Positions 26,894 to 35,830 of a DNA stretch of 64,000 nucleotides are shown piece by piece. The notes under the pieces are model-generated. The model saw only the letters and a list, made by a program, of their open reading frames with translations. It made no database searches and had not been told where the DNA came from. This stretch comes from Lachnospiraceae bacterium. Its GTDB lineage: Bacteria; Bacillota; Clostridia; Lachnospirales; Lachnospiraceae. Every line of letters starts with the position of its first letter. Positions within the stretch are counted from its first letter, which is position 1. The position numbers and the translations under genes are program-made. The stretch covers positions 62,001 to 126,000 of the forward strand of contig CAJTEW010000001.1 in NCBI GenBank assembly GCA_910575605.1. The letters run 5' to 3'.

Positions 26894-27106
26894 ATGTTAA
26901 GAAAATCATCTGTTGCGGTCGCGAAAAACCGGCTCAGAATATTAGTGACATCTGACCGCGTAGAATGTTCTCCGGGGGATTATGACAACATATGCAGGGA
27001 GCTTTATTCTTCTTTGTCAAAATATATGGAACTTACAGAGGAAAACTTTAAAGTAGATATATGCAGGACACATATCTTGATTACATTTGCAGGAGATGAA
27101 ACGTGA
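26894..27106 (+). CDS. minE: Cell division topological specificity factor MinE (short)
   Basis: 70 aa. The N-terminal MinD-activating stretch is recognisable (SVAVAKNRLRILVTSDR), followed by a reduced dimerisation domain. It is shorter than the roughly 85-90 residues of well-known MinE proteins, with the shortfall at the C-terminus. AGGAGG precedes the start. Its TGA overlaps the GTG of rodA. Confidence 0.88.
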   Translation: MLRKSSVAVAKNRLRILVTSDRVECSPGDYDNICRELYSSLSKYMELTEENFKVDICRTHILITFAGDET

Positions 27107-28230
27107 AATTACCCAGAATAATAACTAAACCTTATAAATTAAAAGATTACAAAATCAGCCTTATATTTCTTGTGAGTGCGCTGTCAGTTATCGGTACACA
27201 GGTTGTCGGAAGCGCAAGAGAAAGCCTTCAGAATAAGCAGATATTCGGAGTCATTGTGGGAAGTATTATGATGCTTGTTGTCTCGCTGATTGACTATGTA
27301 TGGGTACTTAATCTGTACTGGATCATCTACGCCGGGGCTGTAGGAAGCCTTGGCATGGTACTGCTTATCGGCCAGAGGGTTAATGGTGCAAGAAGGTGGA
27401 TTGATCTTGGCTTTACGACCTTTCAGCCGTCAGAGCTTGCAAAGATTTTACTGATTTTGTTCTTTGCAAAATTTATTATGGACCACAGGAACAATATTAA
27501 TGATAAGATGACAATTATAAAATATGCCATGCTTGCGGCAATTCCTTTGGCGCTGATTCTTATAGAGCCAAATCTTTCCACAACCATATGTACGGCCCTT
27601 GTTATCTGTCTTCTGATTTACGTTGGGGGATTAAGCTACCGCTTCATTATAACTGTCCTGCTCATACTGATTCCTGTGACAGCTATTTTTCTTACGATTG
27701 CGGTACAGCCTAACCAGCCATTCTTAAAAGAATATCAACAGGAGCGTATCCTGGCGTTTTTAAATCCGGAGGAGCACGCCAGTGATGCGGCTTACCAGCA
27801 GAATAACTCCGAGATGGCAATTGGTTCGGGACAGCTTACGGGAAAGGGGCTTGACAATAATACCACGACGTCTGTAAAGAACGGGAATTTTATACTGGAG
27901 CCCCAGACAGACTTCATCTTTGCGATTATAGGAGAAGAATTAGGCTTTATTGGCTGCTGTATAGTTATTGCTTTATTATTACTGGTTGTGATACAATGTA
28001 TAATGATAGGTGTGAGATCTCAGGATTTGGCAGGCCAGGTGATTGGCTGCGGGGTCGGGGGACTCATTGGATTCCAGAGTTTTATTAATATAGGTGTTGC
28101 CACAAATATACTTCCTAATACAGGAGTACCGTTACCATTTGTCAGCTATGGCCTGACATCTCTTGTCAGCCTGTATATTGGTATAGGCTTTGTTTTAAAT
28201 GTGGGATTACAACCGAAAAAATATCAGTAA
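27103..28230 (+). CDS. rodA: Peptidoglycan glycosyltransferase RodA (SEDS family)
   Basis: 375-aa polytopic protein with about ten helices. SEDS signatures are GARRWIDLGFTTFQPSELAK and GVPLPFVSYGLTSL; the acidic LEPQTDFIFAIIGEELG loop is also present. It polymerises lipid II during elongation with PBP2. It starts with GTG overlapping the minE stop. Location among mre/min genes and a PBP2 gene favours RodA over FtsW. Confidence 0.93.
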   Translation: MKLPRIITKPYKLKDYKISLIFLVSALSVIGTQVVGSARESLQNKQIFGVIVGSIMMLVVSLIDYVWVLNLYWIIYAGAVGSLGMVLLIGQRVNGARRWIDLGFTTFQPSELAKILLILFFAKFIMDHRNNINDKMTIIKYAMLAAIPLALILIEPNLSTTICTALVICLLIYVGGLSYRFIITVLLILIPVTAIFLTIAVQPNQPFLKEYQQERILAFLNPEEHASDAAYQQNNSEMAIGSGQLTGKGLDNNTTTSVKNGNFILEPQTDFIFAIIGEELGFIGCCIVIALLLLVVIQCIMIGVRSQDLAGQVIGCGVGGLIGFQSFINIGVATNILPNTGVPLPFVSYGLTSLVSLYIGIGFVLNVGLQPKKYQ

Positions 28231-28242
28231 GGAGTGAAATTA

Positions 28243-28638
28243 ATGAATATAGGTCTGATTGCGCATGACTCAAAGAAGACATTAATGCAGAATTTCTGCA
28301 TCGCGTATCGTGGAATTTTAAGCAAGCATGAGCTGTATGCAACGGGAACGACCGGCCGTCTTATTGAAGAGGTGACGAATTTAAATATTCACAAATATCT
28401 TGCAGGGCCTCTCGGGGGAAAGCAGCAGCTTGGAGCCCAGATTGCGCAGAATGATATTGACGCACTTATCTTTCTGCGTGAGCCCATGAATCCGAAGCCT
28501 CATGAGCCAGAGGTGAATGATGTTATACGGCTGTGCGATACGTATAATATTCCTATGGCAACGAATCTTGCTACCGCAGAATTGATTATTTTGGCAATAG
28601 ACAGAGGGGACCTTGACTGGCGTGAAATGTACCGTTAA
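28243..28638 (+). CDS. mgsA: Methylglyoxal synthase
   Basis: 131 aa. Converts dihydroxyacetone phosphate to methylglyoxal and phosphate, a glycolytic bypass. Motifs are IGLIAHDSKK, TGTTGRLI, GPLGGKQQLGAQI and the catalytic-region LREPMNPKPHEPEV. The ATG at 28243 has AAGGAG at 28230-28235; a GTG at 28234 would overlap that site. It is embedded between rodA and a carboxypeptidase gene, an order seen in related Clostridia though metabolically unlinked. Confidence 0.95.
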   Translation: MNIGLIAHDSKKTLMQNFCIAYRGILSKHELYATGTTGRLIEEVTNLNIHKYLAGPLGGKQQLGAQIAQNDIDALIFLREPMNPKPHEPEVNDVIRLCDTYNIPMATNLATAELIILAIDRGDLDWREMYR

Positions 28639-29662
28639 ACAAAAGAAGAAAAAAAGAAATATGAGAAAGAGGAGAAGCAGGTGTACAGGAATTCTTTCCA
28701 TCATACTGGTTCTTCTTTGTGCGTCCGCAGGTGCTATCGGTTATTATAAGGTTATAAATGCCAAGCCGGAGACACTCGTCTATGAATATGAAAAGAATCA
28801 TTATAAAGAACCTTTATACCGGGCAGAATCACTGTATGCGGAGGAGTTATGCGCAGCGTCTAAAGATATTTATCTTGAAGGTGTATCTGATATGACGGGT
28901 ATTCATGCGGCGGCTCTATTTGATGTAAATGGAAAAAACGTCGATTTTTCCCGCAGCATCCATGAAAGGCTGTATCCTGCCAGCACTACAAAGATTCTGA
29001 CTGCGCTTGTTGCAATTAACAATGGGAACCTGTCTGATTCTGTTACCATATCAGAAAATGCGGCAGCGTCAAGCTTTGCGGCAGACGAGCAGGTATGCGG
29101 GCTAGAAACGGGCGATGTGTTTACTTTAGGAGATCTTTTATATGGATTAATTCTGAATTCCGGCAATGATAATGCAGTTGCAGTTGCAGAGCACATTGCA
29201 GGAAGCGAGGAAGCCTTTGCAGATATGATGAATGAGCAGGCCGTAAAGCTTATGGCAACCAACAGCCATTTTATGAATGCAAGCGGCTTACATAATGAAG
29301 AGCATTATACAACAGCTTATGATTTGTACTTGATTTTTAATGAATGTATTAAACATCAGGAATTTTTAGATATGATTTCAGCTTCCTCTTATACTGCATA
29401 TATCACAAAGGCAGACGGAACAGCTGCCAGCATGGAGTTTCATCCTACTAATTATTATGCGAATGGATCTGCAGCGCTTCCATCCGGTGCCTCTGTTATA
29501 GGAGGAAAGACAGGAACGACAGATCAGGCTGGAAATTGTCTGATTCTGCTCGATGAAGATATGGAGCAAAACCGATATATATCTGTCATAATGGGAGCTG
29601 AGACGAAAGAGATTCTCTATATGAATATGACTTCGATGATAGATGCGATTCCCCGCGTTTAG
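28622..29662 (+). CDS. D-alanyl-D-alanine carboxypeptidase (serine PBP5-like)
   Basis: About 346 aa. A basic N-terminus with one hydrophobic segment (TGILSIILVLLCASAGAIGYY) acts as a signal or anchor. S11-family motifs: SxxK in PASTTKILTAL, SGN in LNSGNDNAV and KTG in GGKTGTTDQAG. It trims the terminal D-Ala from pentapeptides. No C-terminal amphipathic anchor is obvious, so it may be held by the N-terminal helix. The start is uncertain among TTG 28613, GTG 28622 (AGAGGGGA upstream) and ATG 28661; the first two overlap mgsA. Confidence 0.9.
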   Translation: MKCTVKQKKKKRNMRKRRSRCTGILSIILVLLCASAGAIGYYKVINAKPETLVYEYEKNHYKEPLYRAESLYAEELCAASKDIYLEGVSDMTGIHAAALFDVNGKNVDFSRSIHERLYPASTTKILTALVAINNGNLSDSVTISENAAASSFAADEQVCGLETGDVFTLGDLLYGLILNSGNDNAVAVAEHIAGSEEAFADMMNEQAVKLMATNSHFMNASGLHNEEHYTTAYDLYLIFNECIKHQEFLDMISASSYTAYITKADGTAASMEFHPTNYYANGSAALPSGASVIGGKTGTTDQAGNCLILLDEDMEQNRYISVIMGAETKEILYMNMTSMIDAIPRV

Positions 29663-29676
29663 GGGAGGCGTTTAAA

Positions 29677-29708
29677 AAGGGGGAATCTCTTTTCGGAGAT
29701 ACCCCCTT
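29677..29708. terminator. Bidirectional terminator closing the mre-min-rodA region
   Basis: The arms GGGGG-A-ATCTC and GAGAT-A-CCCCC around a short T-rich loop are flanked by A-runs on the left and TTAAATT on the right. It sits between the carboxypeptidase gene (+) and the DUF378 gene (-). Confidence 0.8.
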
Positions 29709-29711
29709 AAA

Positions 29712-29924
29712 TTATGAGCGGGCGTCAGACACATTTCCAATTCTTCCATACAGGCTGATGAGATAAAGCCCGCATAACCCGACAAGTGTATATATAATAC
29801 GGGAAACCCATGACAGATTACCGAGCAGGAATGCAACCAAATCAAAACGGAAGATTCCTATTAAAAGCCAGTTGACTGCACCAATAATCACAAGAGTCAG
29901 GGCAGTGTTATCGAACCATTTCAT
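29712..29924 (-). CDS. DUF378 (YuzA-like) small membrane protein
   Basis: 70 aa with two transmembrane helices. The family pattern ALTLVIIGAVNWLLIGIF and FDLVAFLLG is clear. Function unknown. It is a single-gene unit, convergent with the carboxypeptidase and divergent from the radical SAM gene, with AAGGAGGG upstream of the ATG. Confidence 0.85.
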   Translation of the reverse strand: MKWFDNTALTLVIIGAVNWLLIGIFRFDLVAFLLGNLSWVSRIIYTLVGLCGLYLISLYGRIGNVSDARS

Positions 29925-29991
29925 ATTATATCCCTCCTTTAAAGAAAGAGTATTTCCCTCACAAAAAATTTTATTCGCTGGAAGGAGAAAA

Positions 29992-30915
29992 ATGTTTTAT
30001 TCATATGCAGACTACTTAAAAAACAAATATGGTCAAAAGGTATATAAGCTTCCCGTTAACCTTCCTATTACCTGTCCTAACCGTTTAAACAAAAATAGAG
30101 GATGTGATTTCTGTTCAGAAAAAGGAACAGGATTTGAAGCTTTGAAAAATAGTGTTCCTGTTAAGGAACAACTTCTAAAAACTCGTGAATTAATTGAAAA
30201 TAAGTATAATGTACATAAATTTATTGCCTATTTTCAGAATTATACCAATACATTTCTTCCCGTCAGAGATTTTAGGAAATATCTTGAGGAAGCAGCAGAT
30301 GTTCCTGATATAGTCGGAATTTCCGTTTCTACCAGACCAGACTGTATTGGAAGGGAGCATTTAGAAGCGCTTAAAGCTGTTAGGGACAAAAACATTACAG
30401 TAGAGCTTGGGCTTCAGACAGCCAACTATCATACACTGGCCCAGATAAACAGAGGACATACACTGGCCGAATATATCGACGCTGTTTTACAAATTCGGGA
30501 ATACGGTTTTGAAATCTGTACCCATGTAATTTTAAATCTCCCCGGTGATACAACAGAGGATGCCGTCGAGACGGCTAAGATTGTCTCTGCCCTGCATACA
30601 GATACAGTAAAGGCTCATTCCCTTTATATTGCAAAAAACACAAGGTTGTGTGAAGCCTTTGAAAATGGTACAATATCAGTATGTAAAAAAGAAGAATATA
30701 TAGAGCGCCTGATACTTTTTCTTGAATATCTATCTCCTGATATTGCAGTAGAACGATTATTCAGCCGCGTGCCAGAGGATGAGGCGGTATTCTCCAACTG
30801 GGGAACAAGCTGGTGGAAGCTTAAAAGTGAGCTTTTGGAAGAGATGAAAAGGAAGGAGACTTTTCAGGGAAAGAATTTTCACTATCTGTCAGGGGCGGCG
30901 CTTCGTTATTTGTAG
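29992..30915 (+). CDS. TIGR01212 family radical SAM protein (YhcC-like)
   Basis: 307 aa. The radical SAM cluster cysteines are in the TIGR01212 arrangement, CPNRLNKNRGCDFC, with KFIAYFQNYTNTF and GISVSTRPDCI following. The reaction is unknown for most members. The ATG at 29992 is preceded by GGAAGGAG; the frame is open further upstream but runs across the promoter region, so the longer form is unlikely. A HlyD-like gene begins 13 bp after its stop. Confidence 0.88.
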   Translation: MFYSYADYLKNKYGQKVYKLPVNLPITCPNRLNKNRGCDFCSEKGTGFEALKNSVPVKEQLLKTRELIENKYNVHKFIAYFQNYTNTFLPVRDFRKYLEEAADVPDIVGISVSTRPDCIGREHLEALKAVRDKNITVELGLQTANYHTLAQINRGHTLAEYIDAVLQIREYGFEICTHVILNLPGDTTEDAVETAKIVSALHTDTVKAHSLYIAKNTRLCEAFENGTISVCKKEEYIERLILFLEYLSPDIAVERLFSRVPEDEAVFSNWGTSWWKLKSELLEEMKRKETFQGKNFHYLSGAALRYL

Positions 30916-30927
30916 GAGGAAACAGGC

Positions 30928-32301
30928 TTGGCAAAAAACAGAGGAACAGGAGTCACTGTATATAGGAAAAAATGGAATATCAATATTGGCGTTGTCATTT
31001 TTGGAGTCGTATTTATTTATCTTGCTGTTACGGTTCTTTTATACCTGACTGGAAATCATATTTCTGCATATGAGGTGCGGGAGGGAAGCATTTTAAGGGA
31101 TAATGCCTATACCGGATTTATTGTAAGAAATGAAACCGTTATATCTGCCGAGGGGGACGGCTATGTGAATTATTTTGCACCCGAGGGCAGCAAGGTAGGT
31201 GCAAAAACAGCTGTATATTCTCTGTCAGATGAAAAGCTTGATTTTACGGAAGTACAGCCAGAAGAGGAGGAGCTTTCTACAGACGAGAGAGATGCGGTTT
31301 TTGTAAAAACGCAGGACTTTACAGAGAATTTTTACCCGGAACAGTTTAACGATGTATATACATTAAAGAGCAGTATCGGCTCCATACTGGAGAAAAAGTC
31401 CAACCAGAGCAGACAGGAGCAGTTAAATGCCATGCTGTCTGAGGGAGCTTTAGGGCTTAACGTTTTTCAGGCGGATACGCCGGGAATTGTTATTTACGGA
31501 ACAGACGGGTATGAGGAAATTACCATTAGTGATGTGACAAAAGACATGATAGAAAAACAGAACTATGATCCTTTTGAATTTCAGAACAATGCAAGCGTGA
31601 AGGCAGGCGATCCGGTTTACAAGGTAATAACAGAGGATACGTGGACTGTTGCAATCGTTCTGGATGAGGCGGCAGCGCAGGAGCTTATCAATATGGACAG
31701 CATCCGCGTACAGTTTTCAAAAGATCATGAGACGAGTGTGGCAGACTTAGCTGTTTATAATACAGCAAAAGGTGATTTGGCTTTTCTTACCTTTGATTCG
31801 TCTATGGTCCGTTATGCCAAGGAGCGGTACCTGGATATTGAACTTATTATTGAAGATGAATCCGGGCTTAAAATTCCCAAATCCGCGGTAGTAGAAAAGG
31901 ATTTTTATGTAGTTCCGGACTCTTATCTTTCCCAGGGAGGAAAAAGCAGGGAGCAGGGGGTTCTGATTGACGGAAAGGGAGAAAACACAGAATTTAAAAA
32001 AGCTGAGATTTATTACCGGGACAATGAAAACAATATGGTTTATCTTGATCCGGATGCATTTGAGGAAGGCACTGTCTTACAAAAGCCGGATTCTGCTGAT
32101 ACATATCAATTAAAAGAAAAGAATGCCCTAAAGGGGGTTTATAATATTAATAAAGGCTATGCTGTTTTCAGAGAGGTTAAAATTCTGTGTGAAAGTGAGG
32201 AATACTATATCGTAGAATCTGGAAATGATTACGGTCTGGCCAATTATGATCATATAGCTCTTATTGGAGCGGATGTAAGGGAAAATGATGTTGTATTTTA
32301 A
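30928..32301 (+). CDS. HlyD-like membrane-anchored protein of the sepF cluster
   Basis: 457 aa. A single N-terminal helix (about residues 16-37) is followed by a large extracytoplasmic part with a lipoyl/barrel-sandwich-like segment (DGYVNYFAPEGSKVGAKTAVYSL). C-terminal beta-rich domains resemble membrane-fusion proteins. No ABC or RND partner is encoded nearby. It starts with TTG behind AGGAGGA and leads directly into yggS-sepF-ylmH-lspA-rluD. An envelope or division role is inferred only from this context. Confidence 0.7.
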   Translation: MAKNRGTGVTVYRKKWNINIGVVIFGVVFIYLAVTVLLYLTGNHISAYEVREGSILRDNAYTGFIVRNETVISAEGDGYVNYFAPEGSKVGAKTAVYSLSDEKLDFTEVQPEEEELSTDERDAVFVKTQDFTENFYPEQFNDVYTLKSSIGSILEKKSNQSRQEQLNAMLSEGALGLNVFQADTPGIVIYGTDGYEEITISDVTKDMIEKQNYDPFEFQNNASVKAGDPVYKVITEDTWTVAIVLDEAAAQELINMDSIRVQFSKDHETSVADLAVYNTAKGDLAFLTFDSSMVRYAKERYLDIELIIEDESGLKIPKSAVVEKDFYVVPDSYLSQGGKSREQGVLIDGKGENTEFKKAEIYYRDNENNMVYLDPDAFEEGTVLQKPDSADTYQLKEKNALKGVYNINKGYAVFREVKILCESEEYYIVESGNDYGLANYDHIALIGADVRENDVVF

Positions 32302-32321
32302 CGATAAGGAGTGAAGATAAG

Positions 32322-33026
32322 ATGCTGAAAGAAAATTTGGAACATGTAGAAGAGGAAATTTTAAAAGCCTGTAAAAGAAGCGGACGTTCCCGTGACGAAG
32401 TGACATTGATTTCCGTGAGCAAGACGAAGCCTGTAGAAATAGTTGAAGAAGCATACAGTCTGGGGGTGAGGAGCTTCGGGGAAAATAAGGTGCAGGAGCT
32501 TACAGAAAAATACGACGCTCTTCCAAAGGATATACACTGGCATATGATTGGCCACCTTCAGCGAAATAAGATTAAATACATTATTGGTAAGACAGCTCTT
32601 ATTCATTCTGTTGATTCCATCCGTCTTGCAGAGGCCATCGAGAGGGAGGCTGCGAAAAGGGATATTACTGTGGATATTCTGATTGAGGTGAATGTTGCAG
32701 GGGAGGAAAGTAAATTTGGATTAAAACCAGAGGAGCTTAACGGGTTTGTAGAGGATGTTCAGAAATTCCCACATATCAGGGTAAAAGGGCTTATGACAAT
32801 CGCCCCATATGTAGAGAATCCGGAAGATAATCGGTCTGTTTTCGCACATTTGCGAAAATTATCTGTTGACATTGAGGCAAAAAACGCACATAATATCAAT
32901 ATGAGTGTACTGTCCATGGGTATGACTAATGATTATCAGGTGGCCATTGAAGAGGGAGCAACGATGGTACGAGTAGGAACCGGAATATTTGGTGCGCGTC
33001 AGTATTCTCAAACAAATGCAGGATAG
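32322..33026 (+). CDS. PLP homeostasis protein YggS/YlmE
   Basis: 234-aa TIM-barrel PLP-binding protein without known catalysis, which buffers pyridoxal phosphate. The PLP lysine is in SVSKTKP near residue 30, followed by GVRSFGENKVQEL and HWHMIGHLQRNK, and the phosphate-binding SMGMTNDYQVAI region. It precedes sepF by 12 bp, the same order as ylmE-sepF in Bacillus. Confidence 0.95.
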   Translation: MLKENLEHVEEEILKACKRSGRSRDEVTLISVSKTKPVEIVEEAYSLGVRSFGENKVQELTEKYDALPKDIHWHMIGHLQRNKIKYIIGKTALIHSVDSIRLAEAIEREAAKRDITVDILIEVNVAGEESKFGLKPEELNGFVEDVQKFPHIRVKGLMTIAPYVENPEDNRSVFAHLRKLSVDIEAKNAHNINMSVLSMGMTNDYQVAIEEGATMVRVGTGIFGARQYSQTNAG

Positions 33027-33038
33027 GAGAAGTATTAA

Positions 33039-33593
33039 ATGGGAGTATTAGATAAGTTTATGGACATCATGAAGTTAAATGATGATGACGATTATGATGA
33101 TGACTTCTATGACGACGACTATGATGACGACTACGAAGAAAAGCCAAAAAGAAGTCTATTCCGTAAAGAGAAGAAATATGATGATTATGATGACGAAGAA
33201 GATTACAATCCTCCAGCAAGAACTTCAAGGAATTCGCGTTCTACCAATAGTAATAATAAAGTAACACCTATGCGCCAGCCGGCAAGAAGAGCTTCTAATG
33301 TAAGTATGGAGGTGTGTGTCATAAGGCCCACATCTGTTGAGGATGCCCGTGAGATAACAGAGACACTGCTGGACGGAAGAACTGTGATACTGAATCTGGA
33401 AGGCCTTGACCTTGAGATTGCCCAGCGGATTATTGATTTTACTTCAGGAGCCGCCTATGCTATCAGTGGAAACCTTCAGAAGATATCAAATTACATATTC
33501 CTTGTAACACCGACGAATGTCGATATTTCGGGAGATCTTCAGGACCTTCTGAATACATCCTTTGACGCATCCTCTATGCGTTCTAGATTTTAA
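33039..33593 (+). CDS. sepF: Cell division protein SepF
   Basis: 184 aa. FtsZ-bundling and membrane-tethering protein. The N-terminal amphipathic helix MGVLDKFMDIMKL binds membrane. A very Asp/Tyr-rich low-complexity linker follows (residues 13-50). The C-terminal SepF core contains VCVIRPTSVEDAREI, VILNLEGLD and ISGNLQKISNYIFLVTP. AGGAG is upstream. The linker DNA is a run of GAY codons prone to slippage. Confidence 0.96.
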   Translation: MGVLDKFMDIMKLNDDDDYDDDFYDDDYDDDYEEKPKRSLFRKEKKYDDYDDEEDYNPPARTSRNSRSTNSNNKVTPMRQPARRASNVSMEVCVIRPTSVEDAREITETLLDGRTVILNLEGLDLEIAQRIIDFTSGAAYAISGNLQKISNYIFLVTPTNVDISGDLQDLLNTSFDASSMRSRF

Positions 33594-33604
33594 GGAGACC
33601 GGTC

Positions 33605-34354
33605 ATGGGAAAAGAAGAGGATATGCTAAAAAAACGCCTGACTGAACTGTCGAATCTGGCATACAACAGAGGCTTTGTTACTTTTTCAGATTTTTTGAAT
33701 CTGAATGAACTTAATATACTTCATACAATACCGAAGAATATGTTTCCAGCAAGATACGAGACATACGGAGGATATGAACTATCAGAGCGTCAGATGGCTG
33801 CATTTCTACCTGATGCTCTTTGTTTTACGTATCCGGTGAGGGCAGTTCATGTATCTCCTGTTAATAAGCGGTTTGCAGAAGAGCTTTCTCACAGGGATTA
33901 TCTAGGCTCACTGATGAATCTGGGAATTGACAGATGTAAGATTGGGGATATTCTTGTCTGGGAGGAGGGGGCAGTCATATTCGCAAAGGAGGAGATCTGT
34001 GGGTATATCGCCGATAACCTTACGCGCATCCGGCATACGTCTGTGAATACTTCTGTTCAGGAAACGGAAGATATCACATATACGCCCCGCTATGAAAAGC
34101 TGAGGGGAACTGTACCTTCTGTGCGTCTTGATACGGTACTTTCAGTCTGCTATCCAATGTCAAGAAGCAGGCTTGTCCCGCTCATTGAGAGCGGAAAGGT
34201 GTTTGTAAACGGTAAGCTTATTACTAGCAACGGCTATCATTTAAAGGATGGAGATATTATATCAGTAAGAGGTACAGGAAGGGTTGTCTATGACGGAATA
34301 CTTTCAGAGACAAAAAAGGGACGGTATCTGATTTCCGTCAGGAAATATATTTAA
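33605..34354 (+). CDS. ylmH: YlmH-type S4-domain RNA-binding protein
   Basis: 249 aa. The N-terminal YlmH domain is followed by an S4 RNA-binding domain (RLDTVLSVCYPMSRSRLVPLIESGKVFVNG, split here by description) at about residues 175-235. YlmH homologues act in ribosome-associated quality control, binding stalled 50S particles. It sits in the conserved sepF-ylmH-lspA order with AAGGAG before the ATG. Confidence 0.9.
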   Translation: MGKEEDMLKKRLTELSNLAYNRGFVTFSDFLNLNELNILHTIPKNMFPARYETYGGYELSERQMAAFLPDALCFTYPVRAVHVSPVNKRFAEELSHRDYLGSLMNLGIDRCKIGDILVWEEGAVIFAKEEICGYIADNLTRIRHTSVNTSVQETEDITYTPRYEKLRGTVPSVRLDTVLSVCYPMSRSRLVPLIESGKVFVNGKLITSNGYHLKDGDIISVRGTGRVVYDGILSETKKGRYLISVRKYI

Positions 34355-34368
34355 AATATGAGGTGGCT

Positions 34369-34884
34369 ATGAACAATCAATATTGCCGTGTAAAACATTA
34401 TATAATTGCCGTAATCTTTATTGCGGCAGGCGTGTTTTTAGACCAGATTACAAAATATTTTGCGCTCATCAGATTAAAAGACCGGGAACCATATATTATT
34501 ATAAAAGATGTCTTTCATCTGGAATATCTGGAAAACCGGGGGGCCGCCTTTGGGCTGTTCCAGAACCAGAGGATTTTTTTCTTCTGCAGCGTGGCTGTTA
34601 TCTGCATGGCTGTCATCTGGTTTTACATGCATGTTCCCATGGAAAAACGTTATTTTCCTTTAAGAGCGTGTGCTGTCTTAATTGTGTCAGGAGCATTTGG
34701 CAATTTTATTGACCGTGTGAGACTTAATTATGTGGTAGATTTTTTCTATTTTAAACTGATTGATTTTCCGATTTTTAACGTGGCGGATATTTTTGTGACA
34801 GTGGCAGCATTTTTACTGTTTCTTTTGTTATGCTTTTATTATAAGGAGGAGGAACTTGAACGAATACTTCACAGTGGAAAATGA
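34369..34884 (+). CDS. lspA: Lipoprotein signal peptidase (signal peptidase II)
   Basis: 171-aa membrane aspartyl peptidase with four helices. Conserved blocks: FLDQITKYF, ENRGAAFGLFQ, and the catalytic aspartates in GNFIDRVR and FNVADIFV. It removes signal peptides from prolipoproteins. The ATG at 34369 follows GAGGTGG. The coding end overlaps the rluD start by 29 bp, whose ribosome site is within this gene. Confidence 0.96.
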   Translation: MNNQYCRVKHYIIAVIFIAAGVFLDQITKYFALIRLKDREPYIIIKDVFHLEYLENRGAAFGLFQNQRIFFFCSVAVICMAVIWFYMHVPMEKRYFPLRACAVLIVSGAFGNFIDRVRLNYVVDFFYFKLIDFPIFNVADIFVTVAAFLLFLLLCFYYKEEELERILHSGK

Positions 34885-35764
34885 AGAGGGAGAGCGGATT
34901 GATAAGTTTCTTGCCGGAGAGCTGGAGGAGAAGTCCCGCTCCTATATACAGAAGCTGATAAAAGATGGATATGTGAAAATAAATGGAAAGACTGTAAAAC
35001 CAAGTTACAGGCTCATTCTCGGTGATAGGGCAGAGGTGGTTCTTCCGGAGACTGCAGATGTAGATATTCTTCCGGAGAATATTCCCCTTGATATTCTCTA
35101 TGAGGACAGAGATATTATTATCGTAAATAAGCCAAAACAGATGGTAGTGCATCCGGCGCCGGGACATGAGACAGGAACTCTTGTCAATGCACTGATGTAT
35201 CATTGCGGCGATGAGCTTTCCGGTATAGGCGGTAACAGGCGTCCGGGAATTGTCCACCGAATTGACATGGATACTACAGGTTCGCTTGTTGTATGTAAAA
35301 ATGATATGTCACATCAAAGTCTGTCCCTCCAGTTAAAAGAACATTCTATCAACCGTGTCTATGAGGCAGTTGTCCATGGAAATATCAAGGAGGATTTTGG
35401 AGTTATTAATGCACCTGTGGGGAGACATCCTGTGGACAGAAAAAGGATGAGTACTCATTCTAAAAACGGAAGGACAGCGGTTACTCATTATGAAGTCTTA
35501 AAGAGGTCTGGGAATTATACGTATATCAGGTGCCGTCTTGAAACAGGAAGGACTCATCAGATCCGCGTCCATATGGCATCTATTGGCCATCCGATTGTAG
35601 GGGACATAGTATATGGGCCGAAAAAGTGTCCCTTTCCAGGGCTTATAGGACAGTCCCTCCATGCAAAGATACTTGGAATCATCCATCCGTCAACAGGAGA
35701 GTACCTTGAGGTTGAAGCTCCGCTTCCTTCCTATTTTCTTGAATTATTGAAGAAAATTAGCTAA
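34856..35764 (+). CDS. rluD: RluA/RluD family pseudouridine synthase
   Basis: 302 aa. The N-terminal S4 domain (IDKFLAGELEEKSRSYIQKLI) precedes the catalytic domain with HRIDMDTTG holding the catalytic Asp. Later motifs are RTAVTHYEVL and LETGRTHQIRVHMA. It modifies uridines in 23S rRNA; the exact sites are inferred from the family. It starts with TTG behind AAGGAGGAGG, inside lspA. Confidence 0.92.
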   Translation: MNEYFTVENEEGERIDKFLAGELEEKSRSYIQKLIKDGYVKINGKTVKPSYRLILGDRAEVVLPETADVDILPENIPLDILYEDRDIIIVNKPKQMVVHPAPGHETGTLVNALMYHCGDELSGIGGNRRPGIVHRIDMDTTGSLVVCKNDMSHQSLSLQLKEHSINRVYEAVVHGNIKEDFGVINAPVGRHPVDRKRMSTHSKNGRTAVTHYEVLKRSGNYTYIRCRLETGRTHQIRVHMASIGHPIVGDIVYGPKKCPFPGLIGQSLHAKILGIIHPSTGEYLEVEAPLPSYFLELLKKIS

Positions 35765-35830
35765 TAATTCTATACATTTCCAAAGAATTATTGTATAATA
35801 CATCTATGTTTATAAAGGAGCGTGATTAGT

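Noticed and set aside
29872-29991. Longer form of the TIGR01212 protein starting at 29872
   Set aside because: It would overlap the DUF378 gene on the other strand and its promoter region; the ATG at 29992 has a proper ribosome site and family N-terminus.
33075-33200. Low-complexity GAY repeat in sepF as a regulatory repeat
   Set aside because: It encodes the normal acidic linker of SepF and stays in frame.
35763-35797. AATAATTC / GAATTATT as a terminator after rluD
   Set aside because: The stem is short and AT-only, with no T-run, and it overlaps the likely promoter of the next gene.
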